Assembly (NCBI GenBank): GCA_027064665.1
Contig: JAMOPH010000345.1
Coordinates: forward strand, 1-8,145
From: a bacterium
GTDB taxonomy: Bacteria > UBP14 > UBA6098 > B30-G16
DNA length: 8,145 bases
Direction: 5' to 3'
This document shows positions 1 to 5,627 of this stretch, piece after piece. Below the pieces are notes generated by a model. The model worked only from the letters and a program-made list of their open reading frames with translations, did not search any database and was not told the DNA's origin. A program made the position numbers and the translations under genes. Numbering within the stretch: position 1 is the first letter of the stretch; each line of letters begins with the position of its first letter.

Positions 1-2
1 AG

Positions 3-554
3 GACTTTACCAACTTCCTCACCGCGGTTATTGACAAGCCCGCCTTCGACAAGATCGTGTCCTACATTGAATATGCGAAAAACTCCAGCGAGGCGGAAAT
101 TATCGCCGGCGGCACCTATGACGATTCCGAGGGATACTTCATCCGCCCGACCATAATCGTGACCACCAACCCGCGCTTTAAGACGATGGTTGAGGAAATC
201 TTCGGTCCGGTTCTGACGGTCTATGTCTATGATGACAGCAAGTATGAGGAGACCCTGCGCCTGTGCGATGAGAGCACACCGTATGGTCTGACCGGCTCAA
301 TTTTCGCCGAGGACAGGAAAGCGATAATCACTGCGGAGAAAATCCTGACTCACACTGCGGGGAATTTCTACATCAACGACAAGCCCACCGGAGCGGTGGT
401 CAATCAGCAGCCGTTCGGCGGAAGCCGCGCGTCGGGGACCAACGACAAAGCCGGAAGTCTTCTCAACCTCATCCGCTGGACCACGCCGCGGGCAATCAAG
501 GAGAACCTCAACCCGCCAAAGGACTACCGCTATCCGTTTATGCTTGAGCCGTGA
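3..554 (+). CDS. pruA: 1-pyrroline-5-carboxylate dehydrogenase, C-terminal part (5' end outside window)
   Basis: This NAD-dependent aldehyde dehydrogenase oxidises glutamate semialdehyde/pyrroline-5-carboxylate to glutamate, the second step of proline breakdown. The frame is open from base 3 (beginning DFTNFLTAVIDKPAFDKI) and gives 183 residues to the TGA. Visible residues 64-70 carry EEIFGPV, which holds the conserved glutamate of the NAD site. Residues 127-150 carry FYINDKPTGAVV, QQPFGGSRASG and TNDKAG, the signature of the P5CDH (ALDH4) branch rather than of generic aldehyde dehydrogenases. The tail (IRWTTPRAIKEN, then YRYPFMLEP) is also family-typical. The catalytic cysteine lies upstream in this family, so its absence here only reflects the window edge. 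The GTG at 57 is an internal codon, not the start. No PutA proline dehydrogenase domain is visible, though the N-terminal side cannot be judged. A terminator follows 28 nt after the stop. Confidence 0.93.
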   Translation, partial: DFTNFLTAVIDKPAFDKIVSYIEYAKNSSEAEIIAGGTYDDSEGYFIRPTIIVTTNPRFKTMVEEIFGPVLTVYVYDDSKYEETLRLCDESTPYGLTGSIFAEDRKAIITAEKILTHTAGNFYINDKPTGAVVNQQPFGGSRASGTNDKAGSLLNLIRWTTPRAIKENLNPPKDYRYPFMLEP

Positions 555-581
555 TGGGCGGTCATTTTCGGGGAAAATCGG

Positions 582-611
582 GGGGAGCCGGACGGCTCCC
601 CTTTGCTTTTT
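582..611 (+). terminator. Intrinsic terminator of the P5C dehydrogenase gene
   Basis: GGGGAGCC (582-589) pairs perfectly with GGCTCCCC (594-601) around a GGAC tetraloop (590-593). The T-rich tail TTTGCTTTTT (602-611) follows at once. This is a textbook rho-independent terminator. It separates the upstream catabolic gene from ribD, so ribD needs its own promoter. Confidence 0.9.
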
Positions 612-630
612 GTGATGGGAACCATATTTT
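603..630 (+). promoter_or_regulatory. Weak candidate promoter for ribD, overlapping the terminator tail
   Basis: TTGCTT (603-608) and TATTTT (625-630) are 16 nt apart and are a plausible -35/-10 pair. The start site predicted from this spacing falls near 637, the first base of the ribD ATG, so a leaderless transcript is possible. The same -10 hexamer and spacer occur at the better promoter before rpsJ. The motif match is modest in an A/T-rich stretch, so this is only a candidate. Confidence 0.22.
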
Positions 631-636
631 TTGGAT

Positions 637-1722
637 ATGACGGGCGACGAAAAATTTATGCGGGTTGCGCTTCGCCTTGCTCGCAGGGGCGTTGGAAGGA
701 CCTCGCCGAACCCGCCGGTTGGCGCGGTGATAGTCAAAAACGGCGAGATTATCGGGCGGGGATACCACCGCCGCGCGGGACTGCCCCACGCCGAGATTGA
801 GGCAATCAACGACGCCCTATCCCGCGGCGTGAGCGATTTCTCCGATGCCACGATGTATGTGACCCTTGAGCCGTGCAGTCATTGGGGGCGCACACCCCCC
901 TGTGCGGTGAGGCTCGTTGAGGAAAAGTTCCGCCGCGTGGTGGTGGGAACGATTGACCCCAACCCAAAGGTCGCCGGGCGAGGGATAAAAATTTTGCGGG
1001 ATGCCGGAATTGAGGTGACTGTTGGGGTGTGTGAGGATAAAGCCCGCCGCCTTATTGAGCCGTTCTCGGTGTTCATCACCAAAAAGAGGGCATACTGCGC
1101 CCTCAAATATGCCCAGTCAGTCAATGGAATTATTTCCCTTTCCCGTGATGAGCGGACCATTGTGTCGGGGGAGCGGGCGCACAGGTTCGTCCACAGACTT
1201 CGGGATACCCACGATGCGGTGATAATCGGTGCGGGGACACTTTTGGCGGACGACCCCGCTCTCACGGTGAGGCTTGTGCGCGGGCGGAATCCCGTGCGGG
1301 TGGTTATCGCCGGGCGCCGGAAAATCCCACCACAGATGAGGATATTCACCGACGGTGCCGCAAGAACTGTTGTGGTCTCGCCGGGCGAAAACCCCTTTGA
1401 CGGCGCACCGCCGAAATCTGTTGAAATATGGCATTATGAGGGCTCCGACTATGTTCCGGTTGAGTATGTCCTGCGCCGTCTGGCAGAAGAGAGGATAATG
1501 TCCGCCCTGTGCGAGGGAGGCGCAAAAATCGCCGCCGCTGCACTCGCAGAACGGGTTGTTGACAGGGTTTATGTGATTATCAATCCTCGTATTTTCCCGG
1601 GGGGTGTTCACTGTCCCGATGAGGAAATTTTTTCCCGGGCGGGTGTGATTTCGCTGACCGATGTGGAATACAAAAAACTGGGCGAGGATATCCTGCTGAC
1701 CGGGAGACCGGTTTATAGATAA
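637..1722 (+). CDS. ribD: Bifunctional diaminohydroxyphosphoribosylaminopyrimidine deaminase / 5-amino-6-(5-phosphoribosylamino)uracil reductase
   Basis: RibD catalyses the second and third steps of riboflavin synthesis in the cytosol: zinc-dependent deamination of the pyrimidine, then NADPH-dependent reduction of the ribose. The protein is 361 residues, a normal length. The N-terminal deaminase (about 1-145) has TSPNPPVGAV (22-31), HAE (51-53, zinc His and catalytic Glu) and EPCSHWGRTPPC with zinc ligands Cys80 and Cys89. The C-terminal reductase (about 150-361) has KYAQSVNG (157-164), then GAGTLLADDPALTVR and an EGGAKIAAA nucleotide-binding segment. SVNG replaces the more usual SxDG, and the segment NPRIFPGGVHCPDEE departs from the common PKLLGG pattern. 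I chose ATG 637 because the protein then begins just before the conserved EKFMRVALRLA; TTG 631 is an in-frame alternative. No SD is visible. There is no room for an FMN riboswitch upstream. ribE/ribB/ribH do not follow, so the gene stands alone. Confidence 0.95.
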   Translation: MTGDEKFMRVALRLARRGVGRTSPNPPVGAVIVKNGEIIGRGYHRRAGLPHAEIEAINDALSRGVSDFSDATMYVTLEPCSHWGRTPPCAVRLVEEKFRRVVVGTIDPNPKVAGRGIKILRDAGIEVTVGVCEDKARRLIEPFSVFITKKRAYCALKYAQSVNGIISLSRDERTIVSGERAHRFVHRLRDTHDAVIIGAGTLLADDPALTVRLVRGRNPVRVVIAGRRKIPPQMRIFTDGAARTVVVSPGENPFDGAPPKSVEIWHYEGSDYVPVEYVLRRLAEERIMSALCEGGAKIAAAALAERVVDRVYVIINPRIFPGGVHCPDEEIFSRAGVISLTDVEYKKLGEDILLTGRPVYR

Positions 1723-1732
1723 AAATTTTGTT

Positions 1733-1776
1733 TCCCATAAATTTTTTATTGACAAATCCGCAGGGGAAGATATTTT
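1733..1776 (+). promoter_or_regulatory. Main promoter of the S10 operon with an A/T-rich upstream stretch
   Basis: A perfect TTGACA -35 hexamer (1749-1754) is followed after 16 nt by TATTTT (1771-1776). Directly upstream, 1738-1748 is almost pure A/T, like the UP elements that boost rRNA and ribosomal protein promoters. It is the best promoter match between ribD and rpsJ. Transcription would start near 1783, leaving a leader of about 146 nt. No convincing terminator separates it from ribD, so some read-through is possible. Confidence 0.65.
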
Positions 1777-1779
1777 CAA

Positions 1780-1914
1780 GAAACTGGAAGGTTTCGTGAG
1801 CCGAATCGGGGATGAGCGACGGCGGGGGGTGCCCACCCGTACGGCTCGTTGAGAGAGGAGGCTCGAACGGAACCCGAGGCGAGGGCAATTTTTATTTGTG
1901 TCAAACCGAAGGAT
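1780..1914 (+). promoter_or_regulatory. Structured 5' leader of the S10 operon mRNA, possible autoregulatory target
   Basis: This non-coding leader precedes rpsJ. GAAACT (1780-1785) can pair with GGTTTC (1790-1795, one G-U) around a GGAA loop of the GNRA type, almost at the expected 5' end. GAGCCG (1798-1803) can pair with CGGCTC (1842-1847), enclosing a G/C-rich arm that contains GGGT-GCCC-ACCC (1828-1839). Downstream, CTCG (1862-1865) and CGAG (1875-1878) can form a small third hairpin. In E. coli the S10 leader is the target of L4 feedback. L4 is encoded in this operon, but I see no direct similarity to the E. coli leader. The rpsJ SD at 1915-1922 looks unpaired. The folding was done by eye only. 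Confidence 0.4.
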
Positions 1915-1928
1915 AAGGGGAGAGAAAG

Positions 1929-2237
1929 ATGGCACAGAGGATGAGAATACGGCTTCGCTCCTATGACCATGTGATTCTGGACCGGGCTGCGAAGGAAATC
2001 GTTGATATGGCGAAAAAGACGGGGGCAATAGTCGCTGGTCCGGTTCCCCTGCCTACAAAGCGCAGGGTTTATACTGTGCTCAGGTCAACATTTATTGACA
2101 AAAAGAGCCGTGAGCAGTTTGAGGTCCGGATTCACAAAAGGCTGATTGATATCTACGGCGCCGACGACAAAACAATGGACGAGATGACCCATATTGAACT
2201 TCCCGCCGGCGTGGACATTGAGATTTTGCTGGGATAA
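1929..2237 (+). CDS. rpsJ: 30S ribosomal protein S10 (NusE)
   Basis: S10 belongs to the head of the small ribosomal subunit and, as NusE, also links transcription antitermination complexes and NusG to the ribosome. The protein is 102 residues, as is normal. It starts with AQRMRIRLRSYDHVILD and continues with the conserved GPVPLPTKRRVYTVLRS (37-53), FEVRIHKRLIDI (64-75) and a PAGVDIEI C-terminus. An SD, AAGGGGAG (1915-1922), sits 6 nt before the ATG, which fixes the start. It is the first gene of the operon, as in most bacteria. The elongation factor gene tuf, a frequent upstream neighbour, is absent; ribD is there instead. Confidence 0.98.
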   Translation: MAQRMRIRLRSYDHVILDRAAKEIVDMAKKTGAIVAGPVPLPTKRRVYTVLRSTFIDKKSREQFEVRIHKRLIDIYGADDKTMDEMTHIELPAGVDIEILLG

Positions 2238-2271
2238 ATAAGTGTTCAACGAAAAAGACAAGGAGCCTGAA

Positions 2272-2904
2272 ATGATAGGGCTTTTGGGAAAGAAATTGGG
2301 GATGACCACATATTTCACCGAGGACGGCAGGAGAATCCCTGTGACGGTGATTTCTGCCGGTCCGTGCAAGGTAGTGCAGATTAAGACCCCGGATAGGGAC
2401 GGCTACGCTGCGCTTCAGTTGGGCTATGAGCCGATAAAGCCAAAAAAACTCACCAAGCCGATGATGGGGCATTTCAAAAAAGCCGGCGTTGAGCCGTTCC
2501 GCAAACTCAAGGAGTTCCGAATTAGCGAGCAGGAGATTGAATCCTACAAGGTCGGCGATGTGCTGACAGTGGACAAAGTGTTCCAGGTTGGCGAACTCGT
2601 AGACTGCACCGGAACCTCAAAGGGTAAAGGATTTCAGGGAGTGGTCAAGCGGTGGGGTTTCGGCGGCGGACCGAAAACCCACGGTCAGCATAACAAATGG
2701 CGTGCCCCCGGCTCAATAGGTGCGTCAAGTTTCCCGTCCCATGTGTGGAAGGGAACCCGTATGGCTGGACACACCGGCAACAGAACGGTGACTATGAGAA
2801 AACTTCAGGTGGTCAAAATTATCCCCGAGGATAACCTGATTCTGGTCAAAGGCTCCGTTGCCGGCGCCAAAGGAAGTTATGTGATTATCAAAAAGAGCAA
2901 ATAA
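2272..2904 (+). CDS. rplC: 50S ribosomal protein L3
   Basis: L3 is an early assembly protein of the large subunit whose central extension reaches toward the peptidyl transferase centre. I place the start at ATG 2272, giving 210 residues that begin MIGLLGKKLGMT, the normal L3 N-terminus. The SD AGGAG (2261-2265) lies 6 nt ahead. An in-frame GTG at 2242 would add ten unconserved residues and has no SD. The central signature runs GGGPKTHGQHNKWRAPGS (133-150), then IGASSFPSHVWKG and TRMAGHTGN. The E. coli glutamine that is methylated in GQNQTPG is not conserved here, as in many other phyla. The HGQHN plus ASSFPS style recalls Bacteroidetes/Chlorobi L3. A 34-nt gap separates it from rpsJ. Confidence 0.97.
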   Translation: MIGLLGKKLGMTTYFTEDGRRIPVTVISAGPCKVVQIKTPDRDGYAALQLGYEPIKPKKLTKPMMGHFKKAGVEPFRKLKEFRISEQEIESYKVGDVLTVDKVFQVGELVDCTGTSKGKGFQGVVKRWGFGGGPKTHGQHNKWRAPGSIGASSFPSHVWKGTRMAGHTGNRTVTMRKLQVVKIIPEDNLILVKGSVAGAKGSYVIIKKSK

Positions 2905-2921
2905 TAACCTGAGAGGGTAAG

Positions 2922-3554
2922 ATGATAAAGGCAAAACTGTATGACATAAAGGGGAATCCAGCGGGCGAGATAGAACTTCCCGAAAACGCCTTCGGGATTG
3001 AGCCAAATGTGGATGTGCTGTGGCAATATGTGAAGGTGTATCTCGCCAATCAGCGTCAGGGAACGCATTCTGCCAAGACCCGTGGCGAGGTCTCCGGCGG
3101 CGGAAGAAAACCGTGGCGCCAGAAGGGAACCGGAAGGGCAAGACACGGCTCTATCCGCTCGCCGATATGGCGCAAAGGCGGTGTGGTTTTCCCGCCCAAA
3201 CCGAGAGATTACAGACTTCGTATGCCCAAAAAGATGCGCAGACTCGCCCTGGCATCAATCCTTTCCGACAGGGCGAAGGAAAACCGAGTTTTCGTCTTTG
3301 AGGGTTTTGATCTTCCCAAGCCCAGAACAAAAGATTTCATCAATATCCTTGACAACAGCGAGATTGATTATAAAGTTCCTACTCTGGTTATCACCAGGGA
3401 TGTGGAGCCTAATGTTATAAAGAGCGCAAAAAATCTCCCCAAGGTTCAGGTGACCTTTGCGGGAGAGTTGAATCCCTATCGGGTGATAACCGCAGAGAAT
3501 GTGATTATAGAAAAAAGTGCCCTTGAAAAAATAGAGGAGTTGTGTCAAAGATGA
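2922..3554 (+). CDS. rplD: 50S ribosomal protein L4
   Basis: L4 is a large-subunit assembly protein whose long loop lines the narrow part of the peptide exit tunnel; in E. coli it also represses its own operon. The protein is 210 residues, as is usual. The tunnel loop (about 45-95) is intact: RQGTHSAKTRGEVSGGGRKP, then WRQKGTGRARHG and SPIWRKGGVVFPPKPRDY. The globular part follows (MPKKMRRLALASILSDRA, then the beta-alpha units of the C-terminal half). A purine-rich GAGAGG SD (2911-2916) precedes ATG 2922 by 5 nt. Its TGA overlaps the rplW ATG by 4 nt (ATGA), so translation of the two is probably coupled. Being in this operon, it is the first candidate ligand for the leader at 1780-1914. Confidence 0.97.
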   Translation: MIKAKLYDIKGNPAGEIELPENAFGIEPNVDVLWQYVKVYLANQRQGTHSAKTRGEVSGGGRKPWRQKGTGRARHGSIRSPIWRKGGVVFPPKPRDYRLRMPKKMRRLALASILSDRAKENRVFVFEGFDLPKPRTKDFINILDNSEIDYKVPTLVITRDVEPNVIKSAKNLPKVQVTFAGELNPYRVITAENVIIEKSALEKIEELCQR

Positions 3555-3850
3555 AACTGAGAGACCCACACAAGATAATAATTTCGCCTGTGATAACCGA
3601 AAAGGCGACGATTCTGCGGGAACGGGAGAACAAATATATGTTCTATGTGCATCCCAAAGCCACCAAGGAAATGATAAAGCGCAGCATTGAGGAACTTTTC
3701 AATGTGGTGGTTGAGGATGTGCACACCCACAATCTTCCCGGAAAGCCGAGAATGAGGGGAAGATTTGTGGGCAGAACTCCCGCAAGAAAAAAGGCAATAG
3801 TAAAAGTCAAAGACGGACAGACAATCCCGTTCTTTGAGGGCTTAATCTGA
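3551..3850 (+). CDS. rplW: 50S ribosomal protein L23
   Basis: L23 sits at the exit of the peptide tunnel and docks trigger factor and SRP. The protein is 99 residues. It starts MKLRDPHKIIISPVITEKAT, with the family hallmark P-V-I-T-E-K at 13-18. Other hallmarks are NKYMFYVHPKATK (27-39), ELFNVVVEDV (48-57) and GRTPARKKAIVKVKDGQTIP (74-93). ATG 3551 is preferred. It gives the usual N-terminus, forms an ATGA overlap with the rplD stop and lies 11 nt after GAGGAG (3534-3539). The GTG at 3542 would lie only 2 nt from that SD. After the stop comes an unusually long 137-nt spacer before rplB. Confidence 0.96.
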   Translation: MKLRDPHKIIISPVITEKATILRERENKYMFYVHPKATKEMIKRSIEELFNVVVEDVHTHNLPGKPRMRGRFVGRTPARKKAIVKVKDGQTIPFFEGLI

Positions 3851-3973
3851 TGATGGGATGTTCCCATCGGCGCCGGAAATTGTATAGCGGGGCGGCAGTA
3901 TATTAAAAATATGGTTTTGTTGCGTCTCGCCGGCGCACAGAACGGGATTGTTTCGGGGAAACAACTATCCCGA
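3851..3973 (+). promoter_or_regulatory. Structured rplW-rplB spacer, candidate internal mRNA control element
   Basis: This 123-nt non-coding stretch (137 nt with the SD region) lies inside the operon and holds several nested inverted repeats. (a) GATGGGA (3852-3858) pairs with TCCCATC (3862-3868), loop TGT. (b) GCGCCGG (3870-3876) pairs with CCGGCGC (3930-3936). Inside it, GCGGCA (3892-3897) can pair with TGTTGC (3918-3923, two G-U), capped by ATATT/AATAT (3900-3904/3908-3912). (c) CGGGAT+TGTTTC (3943-3954) pairs with GAAACA+ATCCCG (3958-3963, 3967-3972): 12 bp with an ACT bulge and a GGG loop. Stem (c) ends one base before the rplB SD AAGGAG (3974-3979), where it could control ribosome access. 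No T-tract follows any stem, so none is an intrinsic terminator. A ribosomal protein feedback site is an inference. An internal promoter is possible, but no good -35/-10 pair was seen. Confidence 0.5.
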
Positions 3974-3987
3974 AAGGAGAGTGAAAG

Positions 3988-4905
3988 ATGGGTATCAAGA
4001 CATTCAAACCGACAACGCCCGGGTTGAGGCAGAAGGTTGCGCTTGACTATTCGGAACTGACCAAGGACAAGCCCGAAAAGTCGCTTCTTCTGCCGAAGAA
4101 AAAGACCGGTGGAAGGAACAATTTAGGGCGGATTTCTGTCAGGCATCGTGGTGGCGGAAACAAGCGCAGATACAGGATTATTGATTTCAAGCGCAACAAA
4201 TACGATGTGGATGCCAAGGTTGCGGCAATTGAATACGACCCCAACAGGTCTGCATTTATCGCCCTGCTGCACTACGAGGACGGCGAGAAAAGATACATTC
4301 TTGCGCCTCTGGGACTCAATGTCGGGGCGAAAATTAGAAGTTACAGTATCAAAGCGCTTGAGAAGGACAAAGTTGCACCGGAGATAAAGGTCGGCAATGC
4401 CCTGCCGCTGTATAAAATCCCGGTTGGAACCAGAATTCACAATCTGGAACTCAAGCCGGGCAAGGGTGGTCAGGTTGTCAGGTCCGCCGGTGCGGTGGCG
4501 CAGATTATCGGGAGAGAGGAAAATTACACCACCCACACAATCTTTGCCGACGACGGCGTGACGATTATTGACAAGATAAAGGTCCCCTATGTGGATGTCA
4601 GACTTCCATCCGGCGAGATTAGAAGATTTCAGGGGGACTGTTATGCCACCATCGGGCAGGTGGGCAATCTGGACCACGCAAATATCCAGTATGGTAAGGC
4701 TGGCGCCAGAAGATGGCTTGGACGCCGTCCCAGAGTGCGTGGCGTGGCTATGAACCCCATTGACCATCCCCACGGCGGCGGCGAAGGCGGAAAACAAAAG
4801 GGCTATAAGACCCCTATGACCCCGTGGGGTCAGCCCTGCAAGGGATACAAGACGAGGAAAAAGAACAAGCCTTCCGATAGATTGATTATAAAACGGAGAA
4901 AGTAA
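3988..4905 (+). CDS. rplB: 50S ribosomal protein L2, with apparent internal insertions
   Basis: L2 is a core large-subunit protein needed for subunit joining and peptidyl transferase activity. The start is fixed by AAGGAG (3974-3979), 8 nt upstream. The protein has 305 residues against the usual 273-280. The ends are canonical: KPTTPG (7-12), TGGRNNLGRISVRHRGGGNK (40-59) and DFKRN (66-70), then ELKPGKGGQVVRSAG (154-168), RWLGRRPRVRGVAMNPIDHP (242-261) and GYKTRKK (286-292). The DHPHGGGEG loop (259-267), with the His equivalent to E. coli His229, is intact. The extra length sits in two places: about 117-134 (an enlarged linker before GNALPL) and about 181-204, between GREENY and RLPSGE, where typical L2 has only about three residues. 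The second insert contains FADDGVTIIDKIKVPYVDV. The frame is unbroken and family motifs resume at once, so these are insertions rather than frameshifts. Confidence 0.97.
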   Translation: MGIKTFKPTTPGLRQKVALDYSELTKDKPEKSLLLPKKKTGGRNNLGRISVRHRGGGNKRRYRIIDFKRNKYDVDAKVAAIEYDPNRSAFIALLHYEDGEKRYILAPLGLNVGAKIRSYSIKALEKDKVAPEIKVGNALPLYKIPVGTRIHNLELKPGKGGQVVRSAGAVAQIIGREENYTTHTIFADDGVTIIDKIKVPYVDVRLPSGEIRRFQGDCYATIGQVGNLDHANIQYGKAGARRWLGRRPRVRGVAMNPIDHPHGGGEGGKQKGYKTPMTPWGQPCKGYKTRKKNKPSDRLIIKRRK

Positions 4906-4922
4906 ACGAGAGGTGATGAGAT

Positions 4923-5210
4923 ATGGCGAGGTCGCTGAAAAAAGGTCCGTATGTTGATACCAAACTTTTGCTCAAGATAGAAAAACTCAACGAGCGGGGG
5001 GAGAAAAAGGTCATAAAGACCTGGGCGAGGGACTGCACCATAATCCCCGAGTTCGTCGGGCACACAATAGCCGTGCACAACGGGAACAAGTTTATCCCGG
5101 TCTATATCACCGAGAATATGATAGGGCATAAACTTGGGGAGTTCGCCCCGACCACCATATTCCGTGGGCACGGCGGTAAAAAAGCCAAGCAGGTGATAAG
5201 GAAGAAATAA
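4923..5210 (+). CDS. rpsS: 30S ribosomal protein S19
   Basis: S19 binds 16S rRNA in the head of the small subunit with S13, near the A-site tRNA and the bridge to the large subunit. The protein is 95 residues, with the family hallmarks MARSLKKGPYVD (1-12), KTWARDCTIIPEFVGHTIAV (32-51) and HNGNKFIPVYITENMIGHKL (52-71), then GEFAPTTIFRGH. Its basic tail (KKAKQVIRKK) is usual. GAGAGGTGA just upstream is the SD. The gene lies 17 nt after rplB and 19 nt before rplV, as expected for a co-translated block. Nothing is unusual here. Confidence 0.98.
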   Translation: MARSLKKGPYVDTKLLLKIEKLNERGEKKVIKTWARDCTIIPEFVGHTIAVHNGNKFIPVYITENMIGHKLGEFAPTTIFRGHGGKKAKQVIRKK

Positions 5211-5229
5211 TTTCCGACTGGAGGAAATA

Positions 5230-5607
5230 ATGATAGCGAAGGCTCAATGGAAATATGTTAGAATTTCCCCGAGGAAATTGCGTCTTGTGGCAGATTATAT
5301 CCGGGGGATGGAGGTGACAAAGGCACAGCAGATTTTGCCGCTTATCCCCAAAAAGGGCGCCAGAATCTTGGAGAAAGTTCTCAAATCTGCGGTTGCTAAC
5401 GCTATGACCCGGGAGGATGTCCATATAAAGGAGGAGGACCTTTATATATCCGCTCTGATGGTCAACGAGGGACCGAGGCTCAAGCGGTGGCGCCCAATAT
5501 CCCGGGGAAGGGCTGTGCCGTATATGCATCGGTTCTCGCACATTATTATGGAACTTGACACCCTTGAAAATAAGCCCAAAGGCAAAAAGAACAGAAAAAA
5601 GAGTTGA
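5230..5607 (+). CDS. rplV: 50S ribosomal protein L22
   Basis: L22 touches all 23S rRNA domains and sends a long beta-hairpin into the exit tunnel, where with L4 it forms the constriction bound by macrolides. The protein is 125 residues: YVRISPRKLRLVADYIRG (9-26), then AVANA (54-58) and the conserved MVNEGPRLKR (77-86). The hairpin (about 84-106) reads KRWRPISRGRAVPYMHRFSH. Common L22 proteins have a basic PRAxGRA and I-x-K/R-R-x-S-H here, so Ile replaces the Arg after Pro and PYMH replaces the usual basic stretch. The Lys-rich tail (116-125) is ordinary. GGAGGA (5220-5225) lies 4 nt before ATG 5230. A possible effect on tunnel shape is inference only. Confidence 0.97.
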   Translation: MIAKAQWKYVRISPRKLRLVADYIRGMEVTKAQQILPLIPKKGARILEKVLKSAVANAMTREDVHIKEEDLYISALMVNEGPRLKRWRPISRGRAVPYMHRFSHIIMELDTLENKPKGKKNRKKS

Positions 5608-5627
5608 ACTATATCAGGAGGTTATAA

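Noticed and set aside
555..636. A possible FMN (RFN) riboswitch ahead of ribD.
   Set aside because: Only 82 nt separate the genes and most of that is the terminator. None of the conserved RFN helices or boxes is present.
1719..1749. An A/T-only imperfect inverted repeat just after ribD, considered as a ribD terminator.
   Set aside because: The stem is weak, contains a bulge and lacks a separate T-tract. The right arm is better read as the A/T-rich upstream part of the S10 promoter.
1851..1890. A tRNA-like T-arm pattern (GGCTCGAACGGAACCC) in the rpsJ leader.
   Set aside because: The pairing arms of a T-stem are absent and no acceptor, D or anticodon arm can be assembled around it.
1117..2028. 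A long minus-strand open frame of 303 codons opposite ribD, the leader and rpsJ.
   Set aside because: It is antisense to two certain genes and a promoter, has no recognisable domain, and is rich in Pro, Ser, Arg and His as expected of a shadow frame.
2242..2271. Upstream GTG as the start of rplC.
   Set aside because: It has no SD and adds residues foreign to L3. ATG 2272 has AGGAG at 6 nt and gives the canonical N-terminus.
3852..3868. GATGGGA/TCCCATC hairpin directly after the rplW stop, considered as an operon-splitting terminator.
   Set aside because: There is no T-tract after it; G/C-rich sequence follows. It fits an RNA structural element better.
4123..4797. A minus-strand open frame of 224 codons inside rplB.
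   Set aside because: It lies wholly antisense to L2, whose motifs are unmistakable, and it shows no family features of its own.
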